A stretch of 64,000 nucleotides of DNA. Origin: Haliotis asinina. Its lineage: Eukaryota; Mollusca; Gastropoda; Lepetellida; Haliotidae. Shown in pieces: positions 42,910 to 53,559 of this stretch. A model generated the notes under the pieces. That model was not told the origin of the DNA. It saw only the letters and a program-made list of their open reading frames with translations, and ran no database searches. Position 1 is the first letter of the stretch. Each line of letters starts with the position of its first letter. The stretch lies in NCBI RefSeq assembly GCF_037392515.1, contig NC_090290.1, positions 26,495,753-26,559,752 of the forward strand. The letters are read 5' to 3'. Both the position numbers and the translations under genes were made by a program.

Positions 42910-43929
42910 CTGCTAGACACACATTAGATGATCCTGCGCACTAAACGCATTTGTGACAGGAGAGGCTGTACAACGAATTGGGCGAGTACACTTGGATGCT
43001 ACAGGTAGCTTGACGATTATGCACGTGCAATACATGCTAACCGTGAGATGAAATCAACACCGCATATTCCCTCGAATGATAACACTGCAATTTCAGGCAT
43101 AAGATACTGATATTCCACGCTAACCTTTAGTTAAGACGAAGACAAATAGATCATTGGGGCATTCACAAGCATTTGAGATATTCGACAATTTTGCTAAAAA
43201 AAACACAGGAAAATGTCATTTGCTTCGTGAAATGGATCAGTGGTCCTAAACATATTTGCTCAGTATATTGTGTTGATTCAATTCGTTGGGATTGTACCTG
43301 TTCCCAAATCGAGTGTGCTATAACAATTCATGCGTGAAACGCACGGGGAAAATGAACTTCTCGATATTTATCAGACAACCTGTCTCCCTGTTGTTTCAAG
43401 TGGATCGTTCCGTGGGGCGTTCCCAAGTATGCAAATTGGGGTCATTTGTCAGGTCGTGGATCATCTTATATCTGTTTACCAGTATGTATGTATATATATG
43501 TATGTATTATCGACTAATATATTGCCGAATGTGCAATGAAATCTGACAACAGATGGTTTGATATATATATACAGTTTTAAAAAGGTACATAGTCATCTCG
43601 CATCATCTCGCATCAACATGATGCATGTTAGACATGAATGAATTCTACATATTCAGTACGCACTTAGTAAATCTTATGAATGAAAAAGGTAGTTCCCATT
43701 TGTGACGCAAAGAAGTCACGGTCGAATTCAACCAATCAGTGACAAGCACAGCCACACGTGCACACTGGTCACTCAACTGACAGTTCCTACTGCAGACAGG
43801 AAATCCTTGTGATGCATGTGAAAAAACCCAAACGGTGGGTCCATTCCAAATAAGCTTCATTTGTACCTATATCTGTTGCAGGTAACTTTTCCAGGCAACA
43901 TGTCAATATTCTTAGGCATCTTCCTCAAA
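42910..43929. other. No gene recognised
   Basis: AT-rich unique sequence. Short frames only. Confidence 0.4.
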
Positions 43930-44046
43930 CAGAGGCGCTGACTTAGCCTAGTCCCGGGTTCAATTCCCACATGAGTACAATATCTGGCGTTCCCCGCCGT
44001 GATATTGTGAAATATTTTTACATATGGCATAAAACCTAACTCACTG
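43930..44046 (+). repeat. Decayed tRNA-derived SINE
   Basis: AGGCGCTGACTTAGCCTAGT, then a B-box-like GGGTTCAATTCCCAC, then CCCCGCCGTGATATTGTGAA and CATAAAACCTAACTCACTG. The order is the same as in the better copy at 17590-17755, with several deletions. Confidence 0.75.
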
Positions 44047-45095
44047 TTCCCCATTCACAGGAAGGGCATAGGCATGTTGTTGTAGCTGTGGGCTCATTCT
44101 AAAGGTGGACTGAAGCTTTTCTATTGCACGCCCTAGATACCTTGGACATATCAACAGAACTCGATAATGAGGTCTTCATAAGGCATGGTGCCCCTTGAAC
44201 TTTGATAACTGATAGAGATCGCCAGTTCACACCCAAGTTGGCCAGCAATATTTGTGAAATCTTTTGGTTAAACATCACTTAATATTTCTTCAAAGTATTA
44301 CCTACAGACAAATGGAACGGGGTAACATTACGATTGCACAAGCCTTAAAATCTTTGCGATCATTCCCAAAAAGGAGGGATATTGTCATAGTCTTAAAATC
44401 ACTATAATTACTTAAATTATGATAATCATATTTCGATAATAAGTTGCATAGTTGCACGAATACTTCATTAAACAATGAGCAATAATGAAATCCACAGATC
44501 GTAAGGTGAAGTAAACGACTTGCCGTCACATATCAGTAGCTATGAATAATGCAGCTTAATCAAGTTACCTCGGGCTGTAACATGCCGTGCATGGCCGGGT
44601 GCATCGTCATTCAAAAGTATAGATAATGTCATATACTTTATGATGTAAGTGATGGCACAGGAATAATCACAATAGATACAGCAGATGTTAGATCATTATA
44701 ATAATAAGGCAAAGGTGTGAGTGAGTGATTTCAGTATTTTAGCCATATTGTGACTAAGAAAGCTGTACTTAATCAGGGAGCCTATAAAGAGGGGGAGGAG
44801 AAACTCCTCGAAAAGCCGCACAACGTATGTCTCGGGTCGTTACGTAACCAATATGGTGGCAGCGTAGTATTTAAGATTGAGCTCGGTTTATTTTCAACAG
44901 CTGATTAAGTTCGCTTAGTGTTGTAACAACTGAAATCCTACATGTAGAAGATAGGTTAACTATTTTGTCACTTCAGTTTAAGTCAAATAATTGGTATTAG
45001 TGTCTGTATTAGGACAGTAGATTTGTAGTAAAGTTTCAAGTCGATATGTTATAGCTCACTGGCTTCAATTGTCGATTCACCGCGAAGATAGACTA
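44047..45095. other. No gene recognised; SINE tail scrap
   Basis: About 44716-44753 resembles a truncated SINE tail in minus orientation (GTGAGTGAGTGATTTCAGTA). The rest is unremarkable. Confidence 0.4.
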
Positions 45096-45712
45096 AATTG
45101 TGCCGATAAAAACCTCTTTCACACATTCGTGTGATTTTAAGAAGGAAAACATACCTTTAGTTGATAGGTATTTGTAAGTAATAGTGACAGTGTTATGACC
45201 TAAAAAATTGTTAGGGTGTAATTGAGGTGTGTGGAAAATGTGACATATCGCCGATCTGCCCTGATCCGTCACTGAAATGCTACAAGCCGTTGTTTGATTG
45301 TTTCTAGTTATTTCTTCAAAAAACATCTTTCATATACACCTGTAGTTCACATGAGGGGAATAAACTATCAGGTGAAATGTGTTTGCAAGTAATAGTGATA
45401 GTTTCATAATCTCAAAAAGAATGTTAGGGTGTATTTGAGGTGTGTGAAAAATGTGACATATCGCCGATCTACTCTGATTCGCCATTGAAATACTACACGC
45501 CGTTGTTTGGGTGTTTCTAGTAATTACTTCAAAATTAGCTTTCACATACACCTTTAATTCTTATGAAGGGAATATACTATCAGGCGAAGTGTGTTTGCAA
45601 GTAACAGTGATAGTTTCATAATCTAAAACAAAATGTTTGGATGTATTTCAGGTGTGTAAAAAATATGACATACTGCCGATCTGATCTGATCCGCCATTGC
45701 CGCTTGAGGATT
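45096..45712. repeat. 213-bp tandem triplication
   Basis: The block GGTGTGTGGAAAATGTGACA followed by TATCGCCGATCT recurs at 45241, 45454 and 45666, a period of 212-213 bp. About 2.8 copies are present, each roughly 10-15% diverged from the others. The unit contains no recognisable gene or SINE. Confidence 0.88.
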
Positions 45713-46439
45713 ATAGTTCCACAACTTCTTTCTCTCCTGGTGATCTTATTATTTGACAAAAGTGGAAAGGTGTTTTAGAACGCTTTGTGACAGTTTTACA
45801 CTTTATTTTTGAGGGCAGTGTGACAGTGTCAGTTAACATTTTGTCAGTGCCCATTCCATTCCCCACATGCAATAAGATGTCTGAATTAATTATTAATGTC
45901 AACAAAAATGTCTCAAAGTAGATTTTTTAAAAGGACAGCTGATGTTAACACGTGTTCTTGCGATACTTTTGCGTTCTTTAACATGTTTTGGGAGGGAAGA
46001 CCGCGGTGTATCATTTATTCTGTCATTCATTCACATATGTACTTCTTTCATTCATTCACATAATTCTTGCTCTTAATTCTTACTATAATTTATTCATTGT
46101 AAAATTCCGACTGATACAATAAACTGGTTGAAGTTCTGTTAAACACAACTGCAGTTGCGCTGGGAACGAGCCAAATCACTGTGTGTGCTGAAGCATGACG
46201 AGACACACGTTATTTAGTACAAATGGTAAAAAAGCAAGCGAGTGACCTATCCCTGTTGTAGAGTATCCCTGACTTAATAAATGAATAAAAACAAACTTAC
46301 ATAATATACTTACCTGTCTGAAAAGGTCAGTAAAACAACTAGATTATCACAGGAATAAATTAAGGACCAGTAATTAAAATTAAAATATTTTAACTGTAAA
46401 TCACAAAACAGTATAAAGACCTAGGTTGCCAACGACTGA
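45713..46439. other. No gene recognised
   Basis: AT-rich sequence between the 213-bp repeats and the LINE. Possibly 5' LINE sequence too decayed to identify. Confidence 0.4.
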
Positions 46440-47235
46440 ATGGCGGAAAGGCAGTTATTGTTAATGTTAATGTTGATAATCTCCATGCATTGATGATGTG
46501 TCAGGGGTTGTAGATACCCCACCAGAGTTGCAGAACAGGCTAAATGCACTTACGTTATTTAGCAGGCATGTATGGACATTAGTATGGACATTAACTTAGA
46601 CAAAACATTCAGTGTGGTACCTCGAAATTCGGGATGTTTAAGGCATTAAACACATTGAGGTTGTGTCATTTTATAGACATCTTGGAACGGTTTTCACTCC
46701 TAGGCCAAGGCTCATGGACTAAGACTACAGGCTGCCTGCTCTCCCAAGTTAATAGAGCACTTATGTCTATGTATTCTTTTCACAGAAATGTTGGTAATTT
46801 GTCAGCTCAGGATGTCTTTCAGTTGTTTGATTCTGTCATTCTGCATATTTTGTTTTACGGATCTGAGATCTGTGGGAAATCATATTGTAAAATTATCGAA
46901 GACCTTTAGATTAAGATTTGTAGATATTACTTCAGAGCTGGTGGAAATGTAAGCAGTAGTATAGTTCAGGTTTCCATTACAGTTAAATCATATGTCTGGA
47001 GCTATTAAAATATATTGTAGGTTAATTCAGTTAGAATCATATAGACACTCATTTCAGGGTTATGATATGATGAAATCTCTTGACGATTTGAGCGGCAACA
47101 AAATATCTTAGTTGCATTTGTTTTTGGGTTTGTATGATATCTCATATTGTCGGTGATAGCAAGCTATTTATGCAGAAACAATAATGGTCTGCCACTATTC
47201 ATAACCTTTCAGATTCACGTGTTTACAAGCGTTTT
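46440..47235 (+). mobile_element. LINE fragment: reverse transcriptase C-terminal part
   Basis: Translated blocks in order fit the last part of a non-LTR reverse transcriptase: a decayed PPELQNRLNAL segment near 46520, then SWTKTTGCLLSQVNRALMSM and DVFQLFDSVILHILFYGSEI at about 46715-46870. A drifting tail ends near LSDSRVYKRF at about 47230. Stops and frame changes are present. It ends where the 42-bp array begins and appears to resume at about 50600. Confidence 0.75.
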
Positions 47236-50200
47236 AAAGCGTTTACAAGCGTTTTCTTATGCTGATAAAGACTTGAATGTCCAGTAGTGACATGCTTCTT
47301 ATGCTGGTTAAGACCTGATTGTCCAGTAGTGACATGTTTCTTATGATGGCTAAGACCTGATTGTCCAGTAGTGACATGTTTCTTATGTTGATAAAGACCT
47401 GAATGTCCAGTAGTGACATGTTTCTTATGCTGGTTAAGACCTGAATGTCCAGTAGTGACATGTTTCTTATGCTGGCTAAGACCTGAATGTCCAGTAGTGA
47501 CATGTTTCTTATGATGGCTAAGACGTGAATGTCCAGTAGTGACATGTTTCTTATGTTGATAAAGACCTGAATGTCCAGTAGTGACATGTTTCTTATGCTG
47601 GTTAAGACCTGATTGTCCAGTAGTGACATGTTTCTTATGCTGGGTAAGACCTGAATGTCCAGTAGTGACATGTTTCTTAGGCTGGCTAAGACCTGAATGT
47701 CCAGTAGTGACATGTTTCTTATGCTGGTTAAGACCTGATTGTCCAGTAGTGACATGTTTCTTATGCTGGCTTAGACCTGATTGTCCAGTAGTGACATGTT
47801 TCTTATGCTGGCTCAGACCTGAATGTCCAGTAGTGACATGTTTCTTATGTTGATAAAGACCTGAATGTCCAGTAGTGACATGTTTCTTATGCTGGCTTAG
47901 ACCTGAATGTCCAGTAGTGACATGTTTCTTATGCCGGCTAAGACCTGATTGTCCAGTAGTGACATGTTTCTTATGTTGATAAAGACCTGAATGTCCAGTA
48001 GTGACATGTTTCTTATGCTGGCTAAGACCTGAATGTCCAGTAGTGACATGTTTCTTATGCTGGCTTAGACCTGAATGTCCAGTAGTGACATGTTTCTTAT
48101 GCTGGTTAAGACCTGAATGTCCAGTAGTGACATGTTTCTTATGCTGGTTAAGACCTGATTGTCCAGTAGTGACATGTTTCTTATGCTGGGTAAGACCTGA
48201 TTGTCCAGTAGTGACATGTTTCTTATGCTGGTTAAGACCTGATTGTCCAGTAGTGACATGTTTCTTATGCTGGTTAAGACCTGAATGTCCAGTAGTGACA
48301 TGTTTCTTATGCTGGTTAAGACCTGATTGTCCAGTAGTGACATGTTTCTTATGCTGGCTTAGACCTGAATGTCCAGTAGTGACATGTTTCTTATGCTGGC
48401 TAAGACGTGAATGTCCAGTAGTGACATGTTTCTTATGCTGGCTTAGACCTGATTGTCCAGTAGTGACATGTTTCTTATGATGGCTCAGACCTGAATGTCC
48501 AGTAGTGACATGTTTCTTATGCTGGTTAAGACCTGAATGTCCAGTAGTGACATGTTTCTTATGCTGGCTTAGACCTGATTGTCCAGTAGTGACATGTTTC
48601 TTATGCTGGTTAAGACCTGATTGTCCAGTAGTGACATGTTTCTTATGTTGATAAATACCTGAATGTCCAGTAGTGACATGTTTCTTATGTTGATAAAGAC
48701 CTGATTGTCCAGTAGTGACACGTTTCTTATGCTGGCTAAGACCTGAATGTCCAGTAGTGACATGTTTCTTATGATGGCTAAGACCTGATTGTCCAGTAGT
48801 GACATGTTTCTTATGATGGCTCAGACCTGAATGTCCAGTAGTGACATGTTTCTTATGCTGGTTAAGACCTGAATGTCCAGTAGTGACATGTTTCTTATGC
48901 TGGCTTAGACCAGATTGTCCAGTAGTGACATGTTTCTTATGCTGGTTAAGACCTGATTGTCCAGTAGTGACATGTTTCTTATATTGATAAAGACCTGAAT
49001 GTCCAGTAGTGACATGTTTCTTATGCTGGCTAAGACCTGAATGTCCAGTAGTGACATGTTTCTTATGCTGGGTAAGACGTGAATGTCCAGTAGTGACATG
49101 TTTCTTATGTTGATAAAGACCTGATTGTCCAGTAGTGACATGTTTCTTATGCTGGCTAAGACCTGAATGTCCAGTAGTGACATGTTTCTTATGATGGCTA
49201 AGACCTGATTGTCCAGTAGTGACATGTTTCTTATGATGGCTCAGACCTGAATGTCCAGTAGTGACATGTTTCTTATGCTGGCTCAGACCTGAATGTCCAG
49301 TAGTGACATATTTCTTATGCTGGCTTAGACCTGATTGTCCAGTAGTGACATGTTTCTTATGCTGGTTAAGACCTGATTGTCCAGTAGTGACATGTTTCTT
49401 ATATTGATAAAGACCTGAATGTCCAGTAGTGACATGTTTCTTATGCTGGCTCAGACCTGAATGTCCAGTAGTGACATGTTTCTTATGCTGGCTCAGACCT
49501 GAATGTCCAGTAGTGACATGTTTCTTATGTTGATAAAGACCTGAATGTCCAGTAGTGACATGTTTCTTGTGCTGGCTTAGACCTGAATGTCCAGTAGTGA
49601 CATGCTTCTTATGCTGGCTAAGACGTGAATGTCCAGTAGTGACATGTTTCTTATGCTGGTTAAGACCTGAATGTCCAGTAGCGACATGTTTCTTATGCTG
49701 GCTAAGACCTGAATGTCCAGTAGTGACATGCTTCTTATGTTGATAAAGACCTGAATGTCCAGTAGTGACATGTTTCTTATGCTGGCTTAGACCTGAATGT
49801 CCAGTAGTGACATGTTTCTTATGCCGGCTAAGACCTGAATGTCCAGTAGTGACATGTTTCTTATGTTGATAAATACCTGAATGTCCAGTAGTGACATGTT
49901 TCTTATGCTGGCTAAGACCTGATTGTCCAGTAGTGACATGTTTCTTATGCTGGCTTAGAACTGAATGTCCAGTAGTGACATGTTTCTTATGCTGGCTAAG
50001 ACCTGATTGTCCAGTAGTGACATGTTTCTTATGCTGGCTTAGAACTGAATGTCCAGTAGTGACATGTTTCTTATGCTGGCTAAGACCTGATTGTCCAGTA
50101 GTGACATGTTTCTTATATTGATAAAGACCTGAATGTCCAGTAGTGACATGTTTCTTATGATGGCTAAGACCTGATTGTCCAGTAGTGACATGTTTCTTAT

Positions 50201-50636
50201 GCTGGCTCAGACCTGAATGTCCAGTAGTGACATGTTTCTTATGCTGGTTAAGACCTGAATGTCCAGTAGTGACATGTTTCTTATGCTGGCTTAGACCTGA
50301 ATGTCCAGTAGTGACATGTTTCTTATGCTGGCTAAGACCTGATTGTCCAGTAGTGACATGTTTCTTATGTTGATAAAGACCTGAATGTCCAGTAGTGACA
50401 TGTTTCTTATGCTGGCTCAGACCTGATTGTCCAGTAGTGACATGTTTCTTATGCTGGTTAAGACCTGAATGTCCAGTAGTGACATGTTTCTTATGTTGAT
50501 AAAGACCTGAATGTCCAGTAGTGACATGTTTCTTATGCTGGCTAAGACCTGAATGTCCAGTAGTGACATGTTTCTTATGCTGGCTTAGACCTGAATATCT
50601 ACACTCCAAAAATCTCACGTTACAGGTTATATGCAC
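47223..50636 (-). CDS. 1137-codon open frame through the 42-bp array (probably not a gene)
   Basis: One minus-strand frame stays open across all copies, encoding 14-residue units of the form SGLSQHKKHVTTGH. Variants are GLN/GLY/GLT, QHKK/HHKK/QYKK and TTGQ. It starts within LINE-derived sequence (MHITCNVRFLECRY) and stops just past the array. The other frames are interrupted by the common variants. The open frame could be a simple consequence of a period divisible by three. Substitutions are not clearly concentrated at synonymous sites: Leu CTT/CTA/CTG is synonymous, whereas His/Gln and Ser/Asn/Tyr are not. There is no evidence of splice sites, a promoter or a conserved domain. Confidence 0.2.
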   Translation of the reverse strand: MHITCNVRFLECRYSGLSQHKKHVTTGHSGLSQHKKHVTTGHSGLYQHKKHVTTGHSGLNQHKKHVTTGQSGLSQHKKHVTTGHSGLYQHKKHVTTGQSGLSQHKKHVTTGHSGLSQHKKHVTTGHSGLNQHKKHVTTGHSGLSQHKKHVTTGQSGLSHHKKHVTTGHSGLYQYKKHVTTGQSGLSQHKKHVTTGHSVLSQHKKHVTTGQSGLSQHKKHVTTGHSVLSQHKKHVTTGQSGLSQHKKHVTTGHSGIYQHKKHVTTGHSGLSRHKKHVTTGHSGLSQHKKHVTTGHSGLYQHKKHVTTGHSGLSQHKKHVATGHSGLNQHKKHVTTGHSRLSQHKKHVTTGHSGLSQHKKHVTTGHSGLYQHKKHVTTGHSGLSQHKKHVTTGHSGLSQHKKHVTTGHSGLYQYKKHVTTGQSGLNQHKKHVTTGQSGLSQHKKYVTTGHSGLSQHKKHVTTGHSGLSHHKKHVTTGQSGLSHHKKHVTTGHSGLSQHKKHVTTGQSGLYQHKKHVTTGHSRLTQHKKHVTTGHSGLSQHKKHVTTGHSGLYQYKKHVTTGQSGLNQHKKHVTTGQSGLSQHKKHVTTGHSGLNQHKKHVTTGHSGLSHHKKHVTTGQSGLSHHKKHVTTGHSGLSQHKKRVTTGQSGLYQHKKHVTTGHSGIYQHKKHVTTGQSGLNQHKKHVTTGQSGLSQHKKHVTTGHSGLNQHKKHVTTGHSGLSHHKKHVTTGQSGLSQHKKHVTTGHSRLSQHKKHVTTGHSGLSQHKKHVTTGQSGLNQHKKHVTTGHSGLNQHKKHVTTGQSGLNQHKKHVTTGQSGLTQHKKHVTTGQSGLNQHKKHVTTGHSGLNQHKKHVTTGHSGLSQHKKHVTTGHSGLSQHKKHVTTGHSGLYQHKKHVTTGQSGLSRHKKHVTTGHSGLSQHKKHVTTGHSGLYQHKKHVTTGHSGLSQHKKHVTTGQSGLSQHKKHVTTGQSGLNQHKKHVTTGHSGLSQPKKHVTTGHSGLTQHKKHVTTGQSGLNQHKKHVTTGHSGLYQHKKHVTTGHSRLSHHKKHVTTGHSGLSQHKKHVTTGHSGLNQHKKHVTTGHSGLYQHKKHVTTGQSGLSHHKKHVTTGQSGLNQHKKHVTTGHSSLYQHKKTLVNALKRL
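47240..50600. repeat. 42-bp tandem array, about 80 copies, inside a LINE
   Basis: Plus-strand unit: GACCTGAATGTCCAGTAGTG followed by ACATGTTTCTTATGCTGGCTAA. Copies are strictly 42 bp long. Variation concentrates at five sites: GAA/GAT, the base after TTATG, GGCT/GGTT/TGAT, AAG/TAG/CAG, and GACC/GACG. A 10-unit (420-bp) higher-order duplication is visible around 48570-49395. Both flanks are pieces of the same type of LINE. Confidence 0.96.
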
Positions 50637-51000
50637 AATATAAGAGTCTTCTTGAGCCTGAGGGATATCTATCCTTAAATTTGGTATATAAACTCCAGAG
50701 GTGGTGTATTACGTTTAAAGAATAACGTAGGTAGGTGGCAAAATATTGATGGATCTCAAAGAAATTGTCCCGCGTGACTTAGAAGATGAATATCACTTTT
50801 TGTTGAAATGTCCAGCTTATAAAGATCTTCGGGAAAGATTTTTGACTGACAACTTGCAAGTAAATATGGTATCGTTTTAAGAATATCCTTAAACAAACAA
50901 ATCTGAAGACATAATTAATCTAGCTCGTTTTATCTATTATACATACAAAATATGAGAAAGGCTAGAATAATAGAAATTAGTATTAGAATTAAAAATAATA
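50600..51000 (+). mobile_element. LINE fragment: C-terminal end of ORF2
   Basis: After the array the plus strand reads QYKSLLEPEGYLSLNLVYKL, then RVGRWQNIDGSQRNCP. It continues as DLEDEYHFLLKCPAYKDLRE, the typical C-terminal motif of non-LTR ORF2 proteins (EDEYHFLLxCPxY). It decays by about 51000. Its content follows on from the fragment ending at 47235, so the two are probably one insertion split by the array. Confidence 0.75.
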
Positions 51001-51189
51001 CATTACCGTCACACGTGTACATACATGAGGCTCTGATATTTCGCTTTGGGGATGTAACTAAAGGAACAATTAACTCAGGCAGACAGGTAAATGCTGAATC
51101 CTTTAAGAACCTTTTCATGTTTTTATGCCTGTTTCGAAGATGCACATTACTATGTATATGGACCTGTGGCCTTCATACGTAAAGACTTT

Positions 51190-52370
51190 GATGATGATGA
51201 CGCCTCTTTTCTGAATCCTGTAAGTATAAAGTTTATGCAGACGAAGGATCACAATTTATCACACATAGTTTCCGTCTGTCGCGACCCCATACATCTCTAA
51301 CGTTAGGCATTGTTGACACAGAATACCAGCGCAGATAGATATTTGACGTTGTCACAACGTTATGGTTTCGTTGTTACAACGCTATTCTGTGGGCTCCCAT
51401 TTACGATGTCACAGTGTTGTGGCCTGGCGTTCGTCAACATTGTAAAGTTATTAGAAGCTAACATATTTTACTTTGATTGAATGGTTTTCCCATTTGTGTG
51501 CAGTACAAATGAAGCAAAGCAGAAATTCAGTTCAATGTTTAATCGTCATATTGTCTGCTGTTTTGCTTGTGTGTTGTCTGAAGCTGTAGTTTGATAGTGG
51601 AAGAAAGCATATCAAACTGAAAAGGTTTGGCGAAAACTCTATGAAAACTCTACATGCTATGAGAAACGTTGTTATAACGTTGTTAGGAGCCCAACGTATG
51701 TTTCCTCAACGTAAAATGCGCAACGTTGGTATTAGGGTGTGGCATGACACCACATAAAATGACAAAAAACACTAACGTTGTGACAACGTTGTGTCATGAC
51801 GTTGCCAATCAACAATCTGGTTTGCTGTTAGCTTGGAGTTCACGGAAACTATGCAGCAAACTAACTCACACATACCCCAACCCATCCACAATAACAAGGA
51901 AGACCACGGCGACAGTCCTAAGTCTCATTTAAACACTGTCGAAACTGTGTACTGCGATGACGATGATGAGGGTAGCACGTTTGTTTTAGGTTAGCATGAG
52001 TTTGCTTTTAAAATTGTTGCTTTTGGATTGTACCACGATGGTTTGCCTTGCACATTTATCGAGGTGGACCAGGTTTCCCACACGTATGGAGCAGTGTTCA
52101 TACAACCTGAGATTGGGGCCAATGATAGCGGTGTCTGTATCGGCAACACGGCGGTGTGGACCAAACTGTGTCATCCAGGGGACCACGCAGAAAAACGAAC
52201 TGGTGTAGATTTTGTAAGGTTTGTTTGATTCGGTCTTTCACCTTTCTCACTGTGTGCTGATTGAAGTTAGAATCAATTCCGTTGATGTCAATCTAAGTCA
52301 AATTCAGATAGAACAGGGATGTGTTTTTCTTCTTGAAATGGTTAAAAAACAATCATATTGCATTGTTATT
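51190..52370 (+). pseudogene. Decayed duplicate of secernin intron 1 - exon 2 region
   Basis: The segment parallels 36560-37830: ACGAAGGATCACA, GTTGACACAGAATA, CTATGCAGCAAAC, GTAGCACGTTTGTTTTAGGT, then exon 2 and about 140 bp of the following intron. The exon-2 copy (52049-52218) has lost its acceptor, TTTGCAG having become TTTGCCT. It also has an 18-bp in-frame deletion that removes the residues around AWAWGAEM, leaving the GT donor intact. No other secernin exons follow. It lies about 12 kb downstream of the gene's stop codon, so it is a nonfunctional segmental duplicate. Confidence 0.9.
51327..51836. mobile_element. MITE-like insertion in the secernin duplicate
   Basis: About 510 bp interrupt the duplicate between GACACAGAATA and CTATGCAGCAAAC, which are nearly adjacent in the gene's own intron at 36731-36771. 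Near the ends lie inverted motifs: GACGTTGTCACAACGTTATG at about 51340 and AACGTTGTGACAACGTTGTG at about 51773, with further AACGTTGT-type palindromes inside. It contains no coding frame for a transposase. Exact termini are not resolved. Confidence 0.7.
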
Positions 52371-53559
52371 TAATGATGATCTTGTTAACAAAGAGTAACC
52401 TAAGTCGCAGCAGGCACCTTATCGTCAGTCGGGCTAGGTTGTGGAATCTTGATAAAGCAACTAAAGGTCACAATGACAACTTTGTCGCCGGTTGTTTTGG
52501 GGGATTTTTTTTCAGTATATGCATTAACTGAGAGCTGGAATAGTTCGTGCAGTTTACTCAGGTAAGACACCTTATACTTTCTTCTACTTTGATAAATATT
52601 TGAAACTGTTATTCTGTATTAACCATACCCTATTGTAAATACCGTAAGCATATGTTACGACCCTTGGCACATCCATCAGGTTTATGTGGAACGTGGCGTC
52701 ATGTCATATATTTCTGTGTACGATTGTTTATGTGATACTGATTTACCTACATGGTTTTCTGACTACTAAAGACTATTACCTGGCGTTGTGAGCACGTTTC
52801 TGCAACTGTAAGTCTTGGGTGATGTGTAGAATACTGACCTATTTCATTTCGTTGTGTTTAATATGTAACGAATCAACATGTAATGTTAAAGTGTTCTGAA
52901 AGCTGATTCCGTTGTGAACACTTTGTGTTTAGTATTTGTAATCCTTACTATTATTGACTGATAACGTCTGCTGTGTAGTAATATCTTCGTACATTAACAC
53001 AGGTCTTGTCTTGCGTGGGAGATGGTATTGTCGACCTCTTGCCAGGCCAGCTGATTCAAAACAACTCACGTATTGATAAGGCAGTCACACTGGTGTTTGA
53101 TGACAGCTACACTCTTCTGTGTGTATTATGACAGACACTCTGTTGCCATGTGTGTATCATAACAAGACACACTTTTGTCATGTGTATATTTTGTAAGGAG
53201 CGTCGTTGTCAGGTGTATATCGGGACATACTAACTCTTTTCCAGAGTGCATTAAGACCATAACATCATTCTATACTAGATACAAGAAATAGAAATAAAGG
53301 AACCCGCAAGTGAAATCTTTAGTTGAGGCAAAGCTACATAAAAGTTGAATACTGACTGTGTTCGAAGCCAGATCGGAAATAGCTCACGCCTGACGCCGCA
53401 GTCAGTACCATGTTACATTTACATGATACGCGTGCATCATGCGCCAAACTAGCATCTAGACTTTAAAACTGACTGTAAGCTTGTCCCACTATCTCTTGTG
53501 AAAATTCCGCCTCGACAGTACCTGACAAACGCACAGAAATGGTAGGTCATTGGCATAAG
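52371..53559. other. No gene recognised; decayed short repeat
   Basis: A degenerate repeat of TGTGTATCATAACAGACAC-type words lies at about 53085-53235. Similar words occur at 58260-58380 and 58980-59040. No exon or transposon motif was seen. Confidence 0.4.

Noticed and set aside
42639-42944. Met-Tyr-Val-Cys and His-Thr-Tyr-Ile repeat proteins
   Set aside because: Translations of a perfect ATGT microsatellite in different frames.
44783-44790. TATAAA-like core promoter
   Set aside because: Isolated word in AT-rich sequence, with no downstream gene on either strand.
52049-52218. Alternative exon 2 of secernin
   Set aside because: It lies 12 kb after the stop codon, its acceptor AG is lost and it has an 18-bp deletion in a conserved block.
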